Shown one piece after another: positions 1 through 9,280 of a DNA stretch of 64,000 bases. Source of the DNA: Sinobacterium norvegicum (GTDB lineage Bacteria; Pseudomonadota; Gammaproteobacteria; Pseudomonadales; Sinobacteriaceae); assembly GCF_923077115.1 (NCBI RefSeq), contig NZ_CAKLPX010000001.1, positions 62,001-126,000 of the forward strand, given 5' to 3'. Position 1 is the stretch's first letter. Every line of letters begins with the position of its first letter. A program made the translations under genes and the position numbers. A model generated the notes under the pieces. The model worked only from the letters and a program-made list of their open reading frames with translations. It did no database searches and had not been told where the DNA came from.

Positions 1-162
1 CTTCGTGCACTGGTAACCGGTGATATTACTCTGGCTCAGGATTTAGGCGCGCTTGAATTGGATGAAGAAGATTTGGGACTGTGTACCTATGCTTGCCCTG
101 TTAAGTATGAGTATGGCCACATCCTGCGTAAGAACTTAACTACTATTGAGGAGGAAGGTTAA
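1..162 (+). CDS. nqrA: NqrA C-terminus (partial): Na+-translocating NADH:quinone reductase subunit A
   Basis: Only the last 53 codons are in the window; the gene enters from the left edge and stops with TAA at 160-162. The visible peptide contains [20 protein letters not shown] followed by an acidic tail, which is the typical NqrA carboxy end. NqrA is a peripheral cytoplasmic subunit of the sodium-pumping NADH:ubiquinone oxidoreductase, associated with quinone binding. The stop overlaps the nqrB start by one base (TAATG), and the gene order nqrABCDEF supports the call. The assignment rests on the C-terminal sequence and on context. Confidence 0.93.
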   Translation, partial: LRALVTGDITLAQDLGALELDEEDLGLCTYACPVKYEYGHILRKNLTTIEEEG

Positions 163-1391
163 TGAAGTTTTTGACTAACTTCTTCGATAAAATCGAACCC
201 AACTTTGAAAAAGGTGGTAAGTACGAGAAGTACTTCGCACTTTTTGAAATGTTCGACACATTTATCCGTCAGCCCGCTGACAAGACCGTCGGCCTATCAC
301 ACGTTCGTGATGGTGTTGACCTTAAGCGTATTATGATTACTGTCTGGATCGCCGCTTTCCCGGCGATGTTTTACGGTATGTATAACGTAGGTCTGCAGGC
401 AAACACGGCAATGCTTAACATGGGTATTGACCCGTTAGCTGTTAATGATTGGCATGTGTCTTTAATTGCTCTTTTCGCTGGTTTCGATCCCAACAGTATT
501 TGGGATAATATGATTCACGGTGCGGCTTATTTCCTTCCTATTTACCTGGTCACCTTTGTGGTTGGTATTGCTTGGGAGATGATTTTTGCCGTGGTTCGTG
601 GTCATGAAGTCAACGAAGGTTTCTTTGTTACCTCTATCCTGTTCGCTCTTATCGTGCCACCCGATATTCCGCTATGGCAGGTTGCCCTGGGTATCAGCTT
701 CGGTATTGTTATCGGTAAGGAAGTCTTTGGTGGTACGGGTAAGAACTTTTTGAACCCTGCATTGACCGGTCGTGCTTTCTTGTTCTTTGCCTACCCTGCG
801 CAAATTTCAGGTGAAAACGTCTGGACAGCTGTGGATGGCTTCAGTGGTGCGACTGCATTAGGTCAAGCTGCCTCAGACGGCTACCAGAGCATTCAAACAG
901 CCTTTGGTCAGCAAATCACTTGGATGGACGCCTTTATCGGTAATATTCAAGGGTCGATTGGTGAGACGTCTACGTTGGCCATTCTCATTGGTGCGGTCAT
1001 TCTGATAGTGACCAAAATAGCTTCTTGGCGAATCATCTTCGGTGTCTTCATCGGCATGGTGGCTACAGCGATGTTATTCAATGTCATTGGCTCGGACACC
1101 AACCCCATGTTTGCCATGCCGGCTAGCTGGCACTTGGTATTGGGTGGCTTCGCCTTTGGTATGGTCTTCATGGCAACGGATCCAGTCTCTGCGTCCATGA
1201 CTAACACCGGTAAGTGGTTATTTGGCATATTGATCGGTTTGATGGTGGTGTTAATTCGTGTTGCTAACCCAGCATTCCCCGAGGGTATGATGTTGGCAAT
1301 TCTTTTCGCTAACTTATTCGCTCCTCTGATTGACCATTTTGTAGTACAGGCAAACATTAAGCGGAGGTTGGCACGCAATGGCAGCGTCTAA
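162..1391 (+). CDS. nqrB: NqrB: Na+-NQR membrane subunit B
   Basis: This 409-residue integral membrane subunit of Na+-NQR has about ten hydrophobic segments. It belongs to the NqrB/RnfD family, whose members carry a covalently bound FMN and form part of the sodium and electron path. The FMN attachment motif SGAT is present at residues 228-231, so Thr231 is the expected phosphoester-linked residue; ApbE, encoded downstream at 4743, would attach the flavin. The N-terminal region with [14 protein letters not shown] and the [17 protein letters not shown] segment are family hallmarks. The ATG overlaps the nqrA stop, and the 3' end overlaps nqrC by 14 bases, which suggests translational coupling. 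Confidence 0.97.
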   Translation: MKFLTNFFDKIEPNFEKGGKYEKYFALFEMFDTFIRQPADKTVGLSHVRDGVDLKRIMITVWIAAFPAMFYGMYNVGLQANTAMLNMGIDPLAVNDWHVSLIALFAGFDPNSIWDNMIHGAAYFLPIYLVTFVVGIAWEMIFAVVRGHEVNEGFFVTSILFALIVPPDIPLWQVALGISFGIVIGKEVFGGTGKNFLNPALTGRAFLFFAYPAQISGENVWTAVDGFSGATALGQAASDGYQSIQTAFGQQITWMDAFIGNIQGSIGETSTLAILIGAVILIVTKIASWRIIFGVFIGMVATAMLFNVIGSDTNPMFAMPASWHLVLGGFAFGMVFMATDPVSASMTNTGKWLFGILIGLMVVLIRVANPAFPEGMMLAILFANLFAPLIDHFVVQANIKRRLARNGSV

Positions 1392-2166
1392 AGATAGTCT
1401 CAAGCAAACCATATTTGTAGCACTGATCATGTGTGTGGTCTTCTCTGTTATCGTCTCGAGTGCGGCGGTTATATTGAAGCCAATGCAGGAAGCTAACAAA
1501 GCATTGGATTTGAACAAGAACGTATTATCGGCAGCCGGCTTGCTTGAGCCAGGCATGAGTGCTGATGAGGTGAACGCTGAGTTTGCTAAGTTCCAAGTTA
1601 AACTGGTTGATATAGCTACGGGTGATTACCTTACCGACGATCAAATGTCTGGCTTAGGTATTACCGCTGAAGGTTATGATCAAAAATCTGCGGCAAAGGA
1701 TCCTGCGTTTTCAAATGCGTTGGATTCGAAGGTAGATATTGCTCTGATCAAGCGTCAGGCCAACTATGCCACTGTTTACGTGCTGGAAGACGACAACGGT
1801 CAACTTGACCGTGTTGTACTGCCAGTTCACGGCTACGGGCTATGGTCGACCATGTATGGTTTTCTCGCTCTTGAAGGCGATGCCAATACAATCTTGGGTT
1901 TGAGTTTCTACAGTCATGGTGAGACTCCGGGTCTGGGTGGTGAAATTGATAACCCAAGCTGGCGCGCACAGTGGCCGGGCGTTAAGTTGTTCGATGCCAA
2001 TGATCAGTTGATCATCACGGTTGACAGCAAGGCCAGTGGTGACAGCGTTATTGACGGACTTTCTGGCGCTACGCTGACTACTCGCGGTGTTGATCATCTG
2101 GTTAAATTCTGGATGGGTGAACATGCTCTGGGTCCGTACTTAGAAAAACTAAAGGCGGGGGTTTAA
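1378..2166 (+). CDS. nqrC: NqrC: Na+-NQR FMN-binding subunit C
   Basis: The product has 262 residues, with one N-terminal membrane anchor (residues about 8-32) and a periplasmic FMN-binding domain. The flavin attachment motif SGAT lies at residues 229-232, followed by LTTRGVD, making Thr232 the covalent FMN site. The [15 protein letters not shown] and [12 protein letters not shown] segments are typical of NqrC/RnfG proteins. It passes electrons between NqrB and the quinone-proximal part of the complex. It starts within the end of nqrB and is followed three bases later by nqrD, in one operon. Confidence 0.97.
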   Translation: MAASKDSLKQTIFVALIMCVVFSVIVSSAAVILKPMQEANKALDLNKNVLSAAGLLEPGMSADEVNAEFAKFQVKLVDIATGDYLTDDQMSGLGITAEGYDQKSAAKDPAFSNALDSKVDIALIKRQANYATVYVLEDDNGQLDRVVLPVHGYGLWSTMYGFLALEGDANTILGLSFYSHGETPGLGGEIDNPSWRAQWPGVKLFDANDQLIITVDSKASGDSVIDGLSGATLTTRGVDHLVKFWMGEHALGPYLEKLKAGV

Positions 2167-2169
2167 GAC

Positions 2170-2832
2170 ATGTCTGAAGTAAAAGCAAAAGAAGTATTGG
2201 TCAACCCAATCTTCTCAAATAACCCGATTGCGTTACAGATTCTCGGTGTATGTTCGGCGTTAGCTGTAACAACCGGTATGAGTACTGCAATGGTGATGAG
2301 CTTGGCGCTGACAGTGGTCTGTGCCTTCTCCAACTTGTTTGTATCGATGGTGCGTAATGTATTGCCTGGCAATATTCGTATGATTGGTCAGATGATTATC
2401 ATTGCCTCACTGGTTATTGTTGTCGATCAGATTTTGCAGGCATATGCCTACGATATCTCAAAGCAGTTGTCGGTATTTGTTGGTTTGATTATTACTAACT
2501 GTATCGTCATGGGCCGTGCTGAGGCATTCGCCATGAAGAACCCACCAGGTGCCAGTTTTCTGGATGGTATCGGTAACGGTCTTGGTTACAGTGTGGTGCT
2601 GTTGGCCGTTGGTTTCTTCCGCGAATTATTCGGTTCTGGTTCACTGTTTGGTGTTGAGATTCTTCCTCTGATCCAAAACGGCGGCTGGTATCAGGCCAAC
2701 GGTTTGATGTTGTTGCCACCGAGTGCTTTCTTCATTATTGGTCTGTTGATCTGGGCGCTGCGCGCATGGAAGACTGATCAGGTTGAAGAGAAAGAATACC
2801 AGCTCTATAAACACACAGCGAAAGAGGCGTAA
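2170..2832 (+). CDS. nqrD: NqrD: Na+-NQR membrane subunit D
   Basis: A 220-residue, very hydrophobic protein of the NqrD/RnfE family with six predicted membrane helices. NqrD and NqrE are structurally related halves that pack around an iron centre in the membrane part of the sodium pump. [14 protein letters not shown] holds the conserved Cys of the family, and the [15 protein letters not shown] and [10 protein letters not shown] segments are also characteristic. The start is an ATG three bases after nqrC, and the length is close to the family norm of about 210. It must function with NqrE, which lies five bases downstream. Confidence 0.97.
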   Translation: MSEVKAKEVLVNPIFSNNPIALQILGVCSALAVTTGMSTAMVMSLALTVVCAFSNLFVSMVRNVLPGNIRMIGQMIIIASLVIVVDQILQAYAYDISKQLSVFVGLIITNCIVMGRAEAFAMKNPPGASFLDGIGNGLGYSVVLLAVGFFRELFGSGSLFGVEILPLIQNGGWYQANGLMLLPPSAFFIIGLLIWALRAWKTDQVEEKEYQLYKHTAKEA

Positions 2833-2837
2833 GGGTT

Positions 2838-3449
2838 ATGATTGAGCATTATCTTGGCCTCTTTGTTAAGGCTGTATTTCTAGAAAACATGGCGCTGGCC
2901 TTCTTCTTGGGCATGTGTACTTTTCTTGCTATCTCGAAGAAGATTCAGACAGCTATTGGTCTTGGTATCGCGGTCATTGTTGTTTTGACCATTACAGTAC
3001 CAGTTAACAACCTGATTTATACTTATCTGCTGAAAGACGGTGCATTAGCTTGGGCAGGTTTGCCCGATGTTGATCTAAGCTTCTTAGGGTATTTAAGCTA
3101 TATCGGCGTTATTGCGGCAATTGTTCAGATCTTGGAAATGTTTCTCGATAAGTACGTGCCTGCACTGTACGCCGCGCTGGGTGTTTTCCTGCCGCTGATT
3201 ACCGTTAACTGCGCCATTATGGGTGCAGCGTTGTTCATGGTTAACCGTGATTATAACTTCGGTGAGAGTATTGTTTATGGCATGGGTGCCGGCTTAGGCT
3301 GGGCTCTAGCGATTGCGGCATTGGCCGGCATTCGTGAGAAGCTTAAGTACAGCGATGTACCTGATGGCCTTCGTGGCCTAGGTATTACCTTTATCACCGT
3401 TGGTTTAATGTCTTTAGGCTTTATGTCTTTCGGCGGTATCGCTCTTTAA
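2838..3449 (+). CDS. nqrE: NqrE: Na+-NQR membrane subunit E
   Basis: A 203-residue membrane protein of the NqrE/RnfA family with six hydrophobic segments. The opening [20 protein letters not shown] and the [14 protein letters not shown] segment with its conserved Cys identify it. Together with NqrD it forms the inverted-repeat pair that houses a membrane-embedded iron site. NqrM, encoded at 5896, is known to be needed for inserting this iron. The length matches characterised homologues (about 198-202). A 49-base gap separates it from nqrF, the only sizeable gap within the six structural genes. Confidence 0.97.
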   Translation: MIEHYLGLFVKAVFLENMALAFFLGMCTFLAISKKIQTAIGLGIAVIVVLTITVPVNNLIYTYLLKDGALAWAGLPDVDLSFLGYLSYIGVIAAIVQILEMFLDKYVPALYAALGVFLPLITVNCAIMGAALFMVNRDYNFGESIVYGMGAGLGWALAIAALAGIREKLKYSDVPDGLRGLGITFITVGLMSLGFMSFGGIAL

Positions 3450-3498
3450 GAGCGATATTGAAACCAATTTAAGCAACAGGTTATAAGGCTGTAGCAGA

Positions 3499-4734
3499 AT
3501 GATAGATACACAAGTAATCGGAATTGGCGTAGGCATGTTCACCGTGATAGTAATGTCACTGGTATTCATTATCCTATCGGCCCGTTCTAAGTTAGTAAGT
3601 TCTGGCGACGTTACTATTGAAATCAATGGTGATCCAGAGCGTTCAATCACTGTACCTGCTGGCGATAAGCTATTAGGTACCCTGGCCAATGCTGGCATCT
3701 TCCTCTCGTCTGCCTGTGGCGGCGGTGGTACCTGTGCCCAGTGCCGTTGTCAGGTGACTGAGGGTGGCGGTTCAATCCTGCCGACCGAAGAGCCTCACTT
3801 CAACACCGGCCAGCGTCGCGAACACTGGCGTCTTGCCTGTCAGGTCGCGGTTAAGCAAGATATGAAGGTTGAGGTTGATCCTGAGTTCTTCGGTGTTAAG
3901 CAGTGGGTATGTAAGGTTGAAAGCAACCCGAACATGGCGACGTTCATCAAAGAGCTGACGCTGAAACTACCGGAGGGCGAAAACGTAGATTTCCGCGCCG
4001 GTGGTTATGTTCAGCTTGAGTGCCCGCCGCATACTGTTCACTATAAGGATTTCGATCTAGGTGACGAGTATATTGGTGACTGGGAGCGTTTTGGTTTCCT
4101 AGACGTCACCTCGGTTTGTACCGAGACGACTGTTCGTGCTTACTCGATGGCTAACTACCCAGAAGAGAAGGGTGTGGTTAAGTTCAACATCCGTTGTGCG
4201 ACACCGCCGCCAAACAACCTGGCGCTGACACCAGGTATTATGTCCTCGTGGGTATTCGGCCTTAAGCCGGGTGATGAAGTGAATGTGTCTGGTCCTTTTG
4301 GTGAGTTTTTCGCCAAGGAAACCGATGCAGAAATGGTCTTTATCGGCGGTGGTGCGGGTATGGCGCCAATGCGTTCACATATCTTCGATCAGCTTAAGCG
4401 TCTAGAGAGCAAGCGTAAGATCTCTTTCTGGTACGGTGCTCGTTCGTTACGTGAAGTCTTCTATGAAGATGAATACGATATGTTGGCGGCTGAAAATGAA
4501 AACTTCGATTGGCATTTGGCGTTGAGTGATCCTCAGCCAGAAGACAACTGGACTGGCCTAACCGGCTTTATCCATAACGTCTTGTTGGAAGAGTACCTCA
4601 ACAACCACGAAGCACCTGAGGACTGTGAGTTCTATATGTGTGGGCCACCAATGATGAACGCCGCGGTAATCAGCATGCTAGAAAATCTAGGTGTTGAGCG
4701 CGAGAACATCATGTTGGATGACTTCGGTGGTTAA
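3499..4734 (+). CDS. nqrF: NqrF: NADH dehydrogenase subunit of Na+-NQR (2Fe-2S, FAD)
   Basis: This 411-residue subunit is the NADH entry point of the pump. Residues 5-27 form an N-terminal membrane anchor. A ferredoxin domain follows, with cluster ligands Cys73, Cys79, Cys82 and Cys114 in the pattern [10 protein letters not shown]...LACQ. The ferredoxin reductase module has the FAD motif RAYSMANYP, the NADH-binding stretch [14 protein letters not shown] and the C-terminal [10 protein letters not shown]. All expected cofactor motifs are intact. The gene ends eight bases before apbE. Confidence 0.98.
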   Translation: MIDTQVIGIGVGMFTVIVMSLVFIILSARSKLVSSGDVTIEINGDPERSITVPAGDKLLGTLANAGIFLSSACGGGGTCAQCRCQVTEGGGSILPTEEPHFNTGQRREHWRLACQVAVKQDMKVEVDPEFFGVKQWVCKVESNPNMATFIKELTLKLPEGENVDFRAGGYVQLECPPHTVHYKDFDLGDEYIGDWERFGFLDVTSVCTETTVRAYSMANYPEEKGVVKFNIRCATPPPNNLALTPGIMSSWVFGLKPGDEVNVSGPFGEFFAKETDAEMVFIGGGAGMAPMRSHIFDQLKRLESKRKISFWYGARSLREVFYEDEYDMLAAENENFDWHLALSDPQPEDNWTGLTGFIHNVLLEEYLNNHEAPEDCEFYMCGPPMMNAAVISMLENLGVERENIMLDDFGG

Positions 4735-4742
4735 TCGTTACG

Positions 4743-5804
4743 ATGATTAATCTACTCGACGGAGTAAACAAAGCGAGGATGCTGTTAGCATTCTCGCTTT
4801 TGTTTTTTATAGCCATCCTAATATCAGGCTGTGCCGAGAAAAATCCTCAGCACTGGTTGATAACCGGTTATACCATGGGTACCAGCTATCACATTACGGT
4901 AACCGCCCCGAGTCAACTCGGTGAACTGTCGCGGACGGACTTAGAGGCGTTGATAAGGCAGAAGCTCAAGCTGATTAATCAGCAGATGTCGACCTATATT
5001 GATGACTCTGAATTGTCGGTATTTAATCGGGCGCCAATCAATACCGATGTGCCGGTATCGGCTCCTTTAGCGTATATGATTGAACGTTCTTTGCAGATAT
5101 ACCATCAAACCGATCATAGTTTCGATCCGACAATCGGTGCGCTGGTGAACCTTTGGGGTTTTGGCCCGGAGAATCAACCAGAGCGAGTGCCATCGCAGCA
5201 GCGCATTGATCAGTTGTTAGCTATTCATGGTATGGACAAGGTTCAGGTCGATACAGCCAATAACACCCTGCGCAAAACCTCGTCGGTGTATGTTGATTTA
5301 TCGGCCATTGCCAAGGGTGATGGTGTCGATCGTTTGGCAGTATTGCTGGATGAGCTTGGTGTTACTGACTACTTGGTGGAGATCGGGGGTGAGTTGCGAA
5401 GCCGGGGGCTTAACCCCCGAGGCTCGGCTTGGCGAGTAGCGATCGAAGTTCCCTCGGATGGGCTCAGCGAGGTGGTGTTACAGGCGGTATCTATTGCCGA
5501 TATGTCGATAGCGACCTCAGGCGATTATCGTAACTACTTTGAGAAAGATGGCGTGCGTTACTCCCATACCATCGACCCTCGTACGGGTTACCCGGTGGGG
5601 CATACGCTGGCCTCGGTGACGGTGATTACTGCCAGTTCAGGGGACGCCGATGCCTATGCCACTGCGATCACTGTGTTGGGGGCTGAGCAGGGTATGGCCT
5701 TGGCTGAGGAGATCAATTTGCCTGTGTTGATGGTAGTGCGAAGCATCAATGGCTTCGAGACGATTAAAAGCACGGCTTTCGCGCCGTATATCGAGTCAAA
5801 ATGA
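4743..5804 (+). CDS. apbE: ApbE: FAD:protein FMN transferase (lipoprotein)
   Basis: A 353-residue lipoprotein with a signal peptide ending in the lipobox ISGC (Cys30), so it is probably anchored on the periplasmic side. ApbE proteins transfer FMN from FAD to Thr in S(G/T)AT motifs of NqrB, NqrC and related proteins. Family motifs are YTMGTSYHITV, LVEIGGELRSRG, ATSGDYRNYFEKDG and the metal/FAD-site stretch YSHTIDPRTGYPV. It lies eight bases downstream of nqrF, so it is co-expressed with its two likely substrates, which both retain the acceptor motif (Thr231 of NqrB, Thr232 of NqrC). Confidence 0.96.
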   Translation: MINLLDGVNKARMLLAFSLLFFIAILISGCAEKNPQHWLITGYTMGTSYHITVTAPSQLGELSRTDLEALIRQKLKLINQQMSTYIDDSELSVFNRAPINTDVPVSAPLAYMIERSLQIYHQTDHSFDPTIGALVNLWGFGPENQPERVPSQQRIDQLLAIHGMDKVQVDTANNTLRKTSSVYVDLSAIAKGDGVDRLAVLLDELGVTDYLVEIGGELRSRGLNPRGSAWRVAIEVPSDGLSEVVLQAVSIADMSIATSGDYRNYFEKDGVRYSHTIDPRTGYPVGHTLASVTVITASSGDADAYATAITVLGAEQGMALAEEINLPVLMVVRSINGFETIKSTAFAPYIESK

Positions 5805-5895
5805 TCAGGCTTTTGAGCCCGTAGTCGATATAGCGTAGAATGGACGTATTCATGGTTGGCCGGCAGCGGTCAGCCATCTTATTGTGAGGTGTATT

Positions 5896-6126
5896 ATGGC
5901 TGTATTTCTTTTAACGCTTGGTTTTGTGATCTTGATGGTTGTTGGTATGTCTGCAGGTGCGCTGGCCGGCAGAGGTCCGATCAAAGGCTCTTGCGGTGGC
6001 ATGAGTGCATTGGGTATCGATACCGCCTGTGATATCTGTGGCGGTAACCCTCAAAAGTGCGACGAAGAGCAAGAACGTATCGCCGACGAAAAAGTCGACA
6101 GTGATTTCTACGATGCCAGTAAGTAA
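5896..6126 (+). CDS. nqrM: NqrM: Na+-NQR maturation factor
   Basis: A 76-residue protein with one N-terminal membrane helix (MAVFLLTLGFVILMVVGMSA) and a Cys-rich tail: CGGM, then CDICGGNPQKC. The four Cys residues are the hallmark of NqrM (formerly DUF539), known to be required for insertion of the iron centre between NqrD and NqrE. An in-frame GTG at 5884 exists, but the ATG at 5896 is preferred because TGAGGTG lies just upstream and homologues begin with the hydrophobic helix. It lies 91 bases after apbE at the end of the nqr operon. Confidence 0.95.
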   Translation: MAVFLLTLGFVILMVVGMSAGALAGRGPIKGSCGGMSALGIDTACDICGGNPQKCDEEQERIADEKVDSDFYDASK

Positions 6127-6131
6127 ACGCT

Positions 6132-6854
6132 TTAATTTTCTTTATTGAAGTGCTGTAGAGCCCGACTGGGGAAGTCCGTAATCATACTGTCGATCCCCAG
6201 GTGCAGGCACTTATCCATGTCGGCCACCTCGTTGACAGTAAATACAGAGACCTGTAATCCCTGCTGTTTGGCTCTGGTTATCTCCACGCTATCCAGTAAT
6301 GGGTAATCCCAAATCACCCAGTTACAACCCAATTCTATCGCTGTTGCGACGGCGTCTATGTCTGCTTGCTCGCAGAGAAAACCGCGGGTTATGTTGGCGT
6401 CAATACGACGGGCAACCCGGAGTACATACTGGTCAAAACTGGTGATGACAACCCGTTGCTGTTGCTGGAATTTTTGCACTATGGCAATAATCTCTGGTAC
6501 TAACCGATCAATCAAATCAGGGTAGTCTGTCTTTACTTCCAATTGGCTGAGTTCAATATCACTGCAGTGTTCAAACACTTGCTCAAGACTGGCAATAGTG
6601 GCCGCTGGCGATGCGATAAAGTCGGCATTGGCTGACAATGCTTGAAGTTGACTGAGCGTTTGAGTGGAGGCGACTGTATCGATGCCGCAGGTTCGCGCTA
6701 GGCTTTCATCGTGCAGTGTAAATACGGCTAAATCACGGCTGAGTCGCAGATCGTATTCAAGTTGGCGGATGCCAAGCGCCTGAGTGTATTCAAAGCCCTG
6801 CAGGGTGTTTTCGGGGTATTCGCCGCGCGCCCCGCGGTGGCCGACAATAATCAA
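6132..6854 (-). CDS. Glycerophosphodiester phosphodiesterase (UgpQ/GDPD type)
   Basis: A 240-residue protein without a signal peptide, so probably cytoplasmic. It hydrolyses glycerophosphodiesters from phospholipid turnover to glycerol-3-phosphate and an alcohol. The GDPD signature is complete: GHRGARGEYPENTL at residues 5-18 (catalytic His and the Glu metal ligand), LEYDLRLSRD, and FTLHDESLARTCG with the second catalytic His. The C-terminal VSVFTVNEVADMDKCLHLGI and DSMITDFPSRA are typical. It is convergent with nqrM (five-base gap) and overlaps its upstream neighbour by four bases (ATGA), suggesting coupled translation. Confidence 0.93.
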   Translation of the reverse strand: MIIVGHRGARGEYPENTLQGFEYTQALGIRQLEYDLRLSRDLAVFTLHDESLARTCGIDTVASTQTLSQLQALSANADFIASPAATIASLEQVFEHCSDIELSQLEVKTDYPDLIDRLVPEIIAIVQKFQQQQRVVITSFDQYVLRVARRIDANITRGFLCEQADIDAVATAIELGCNWVIWDYPLLDSVEITRAKQQGLQVSVFTVNEVADMDKCLHLGIDSMITDFPSRALQHFNKEN

Positions 6855-7177
6855 GGCTGTCGCTCATCGTTTGTGGTGGTAGGGTGTTTTGGTCGATGAA
6901 TCGTCACCGCGTGGATAACATGCTGGTGTTCAAACACCACGATAAATTCTTGATATTGCCAGCGTGTGATTGGCGGCTTGCCCATGGGGGGCTTTTTTTC
7001 TAATGGCTGGCCGAATTGTTCGCTTACCGACGACATGGTTTGGTGCTTTTTGGGCAGCTCAATAGTGTTGTCGGGCTGCTGTTGACTAACCGGTATGGTT
7101 ATTGTTTGAGCCTGGCCTAAAATACTGACGTTGACCGCGAAGATAAAAATCAGTGATTTAATATGGGTGGTTATCAT
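6851..7177 (-). CDS. Small exported conserved hypothetical protein
   Basis: A 108-residue protein starting MITTHIKSLIFIF with a probable signal peptide cut near GQAQ-T. The mature part has the pattern MSSVSEQFGQPLEKKPPMG and PPITRWQYQEFIVVFE, then VIHAV. This short recurring-type module resembles SmpA/BamE-like small periplasmic folds, but no function can be assigned. A TTG start at 7198 is also open; the ATG at 7177 is preferred because AAGG lies about eight bases upstream and it begins the signal peptide. It overlaps the phosphodiesterase gene by four bases and is divergent from lolC. Confidence 0.75.
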   Translation of the reverse strand: MITTHIKSLIFIFAVNVSILGQAQTITIPVSQQQPDNTIELPKKHQTMSSVSEQFGQPLEKKPPMGKPPITRWQYQEFIVVFEHQHVIHAVTIHRPKHPTTTNDERQP

Positions 7178-7305
7178 TATTGCAGCCTTATTAGCCAATT
7201 TGGTGCGTTATGGTAGTTTATGGTCGCTATCGTAGATTGACTTTGACACAATGTAAATTAGCCATTATTGACGGCATTAGCCATCTAAAATTAATAAGTT
7301 ACTTT

Positions 7306-8568
7306 ATGTATAGACCGTTAGAATTATTTATTGGATTGCGATATACCCGCTCGAAAGCTCGAAGTCAGTTCCTCTCACTTGTGTCACTGTTTGCCCTGTT
7401 GGGTATGGTCTTAGGCATTGCAGCGTTGATAGTTGTCAGCTCGGTAATGAACGGGTTTGGCGAGGAGTTACAGGGGCGGATCTTGCGTTTCGTGCCCCAT
7501 GGCTATGTTGACCAGGTTGGCGGCGTCAAGGATTGGCGCGCTGTGATGGCCACCATTGAACAGCAGCCCACTGTTGTTGCCGCCTCGCCCTATATTGGCG
7601 GCGGTAGCATGTTGAGTTTTGCCGGTGAGGTAAAAGGGGCCGAGGTGAGGGGGATCATGCCAGCATTGGAGCATCGCGTTTCTGGTATCGCTCCGTTTAT
7701 GACGCGAGGTTCGTTAGAACAATTGGTCGCCGGTGACTACGGTATTGTATTAGGGGCAATTTTAGCTCGACAATTGCGGGTGACAGTCGGCGATAAAGTC
7801 ACTTTGGTCATCCCCAAGGTCAGCGTCACCCCCGCGGGTGTATTTCCTAGAATGAAACGCTTTACTGTCGTCGGTTTGTATCAGGTCGGCGCCCAGCAGG
7901 ATGCCACCGGTGCGCTGATTCACCTGGACGATGCGGCGGTATTGTATCAGCGTGGAGACCGGGTTGATGGTTTGCAGCTCAGAGTGGATGATTTGTTCAC
8001 TGCTGCGACGACGGTGCCCTCGGTGGTGTCTGTGCTCAATACCGGCAGTGACGAAAATAATAGGCCGTTTGATGGTCGAGATTGGACGGTAACTCAGGGC
8101 AGTCTATTCAAATCGGTCAAAATGGAAAAAACCATGGTGTCGCTGTTGCTCTTGAGTATTGTGGCAGTGGCAGCTTTTAATATTATTTCAATTTTGACCA
8201 TGATGGTGGCAGAGAAGCGCAAGGATATTGCGGTGTTGAGAACCTTGGGGATGACGCCGTTGTCGGTGGTGAGAATTTTCCTGGTACAGGGCATGTTTGT
8301 CGGTCTTGGTGGCACATTACTGGGGTTGCTAATCGGCATTCCGCTAGCCTATAACATCGGTGAAGTCGTCACTTTTTTTGAACAATTACTGGGTTTCCAT
8401 GTTTTTGATCCTCGGGTTTATTATATCTCTAAGCTGCCGTCGGTGGTTAAGATGGACGATGTTATTGTGGTTGCCAGCAGCGGTTTTATTCTGAGTATTT
8501 TGGCGACCTTATATCCTGCCTGGCGTGCGGGACAGATACAGCCTGCAGAAGCCCTCCGTTATGAATAG
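7306..8568 (+). CDS. lolC: LolC: lipoprotein-releasing ABC transporter permease
   Basis: A 420-residue inner-membrane permease of the LolC/E family. It begins with the family-typical MYRPLELFIGLRYTRSKAR, which decides the start over an open frame extending upstream to 7210. There is one N-terminal helix (residues about 25-50), a large periplasmic domain, and three C-terminal helices with an FtsX-type core. The LRTLGMTPLSVVRIFLVQG stretch faces the ATPase. LolCDE extracts outer-membrane lipoproteins from the inner membrane and hands them to LolA. It is followed by lolD after 16 bases and lolE, the canonical order. Confidence 0.95.
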   Translation: MYRPLELFIGLRYTRSKARSQFLSLVSLFALLGMVLGIAALIVVSSVMNGFGEELQGRILRFVPHGYVDQVGGVKDWRAVMATIEQQPTVVAASPYIGGGSMLSFAGEVKGAEVRGIMPALEHRVSGIAPFMTRGSLEQLVAGDYGIVLGAILARQLRVTVGDKVTLVIPKVSVTPAGVFPRMKRFTVVGLYQVGAQQDATGALIHLDDAAVLYQRGDRVDGLQLRVDDLFTAATTVPSVVSVLNTGSDENNRPFDGRDWTVTQGSLFKSVKMEKTMVSLLLLSIVAVAAFNIISILTMMVAEKRKDIAVLRTLGMTPLSVVRIFLVQGMFVGLGGTLLGLLIGIPLAYNIGEVVTFFEQLLGFHVFDPRVYYISKLPSVVKMDDVIVVASSGFILSILATLYPAWRAGQIQPAEALRYE

Positions 8569-8584
8569 TAGAGTGAATCAATCA

Positions 8585-9280
8585 ATGAACAGTGCAAGCG
8601 TATTAAGCTGCCATCAACTGACCAAGTCTTACCAGCAGGGCCCTCAGTGCTTGGTGGTATTAGAGCGGGTTGAGCTCGATGTTAAGGCCGGAGAGAAGGT
8701 GGCGATTGTCGGTGCTTCTGGTTCGGGTAAATCGACTTTGCTCAATATGCTGGGAGGGTTGGATACGCCCTCCAGTGGCAAGGTGGTTATCAGCGGCCAG
8801 AATATGGCAGATTTGTCGGCTAAGCAGCGCGGATTATTGCGCAATAGTAAACTCGGTTTTGTCTATCAGTTTCATCACTTGTTGGCGGAGTTTACCGCGC
8901 TAGAAAATGTCGCGATGCCGCTGATGATTGGCGGGGTAAAAAAGGCCGAAGCGCAGCGGGTGGCAACAGAGTTGCTGGTCAAGGTGGGGTTATCGCAACG
9001 CTTACAGCACAAGCCTGCAGAGCTTTCTGGCGGCGAGCGTCAACGGGTGGCCATTGCACGGTCACTGGCGACGTCACCGGGTTGCGTGTTGATGGATGAG
9101 CCGACAGGTAATTTGGATCGGGAGAATGCTGAGCGTATCGAGGCGCTGTTAAGCGACCTCAATCGCGATTTGGGCATTTCTATTGTTCTGGTCACTCATG
9201 ATATGACTATGGCGAAGAAAATGGATCGTATTTTAAAGCTACAAAATGGCTGTCTAACCGAGGTGGTTGAGGGTGTTTAA
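8585..9280 (+). CDS. lolD: LolD: lipoprotein-releasing ABC transporter ATPase
   Basis: A 231-residue ABC ATPase with Walker A GASGSGKS, Q-loop VYQFHHLLAEFTALENV (typical of LolD/MacB-type proteins), signature LSGGERQRVAIARSL, Walker B CVLMDEPTGNLD and the switch His in VTHDM. It powers the LolCDE lipoprotein extraction cycle. Two ATG starts are plausible: 8561, overlapping the lolC stop (ATGAATAG), and 8585, chosen because the resulting N-terminus MNSASVLSCHQLTKSY matches the usual length of about 230. It overlaps lolE by eight bases. Confidence 0.95.
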   Translation: MNSASVLSCHQLTKSYQQGPQCLVVLERVELDVKAGEKVAIVGASGSGKSTLLNMLGGLDTPSSGKVVISGQNMADLSAKQRGLLRNSKLGFVYQFHHLLAEFTALENVAMPLMIGGVKKAEAQRVATELLVKVGLSQRLQHKPAELSGGERQRVAIARSLATSPGCVLMDEPTGNLDRENAERIEALLSDLNRDLGISIVLVTHDMTMAKKMDRILKLQNGCLTEVVEGV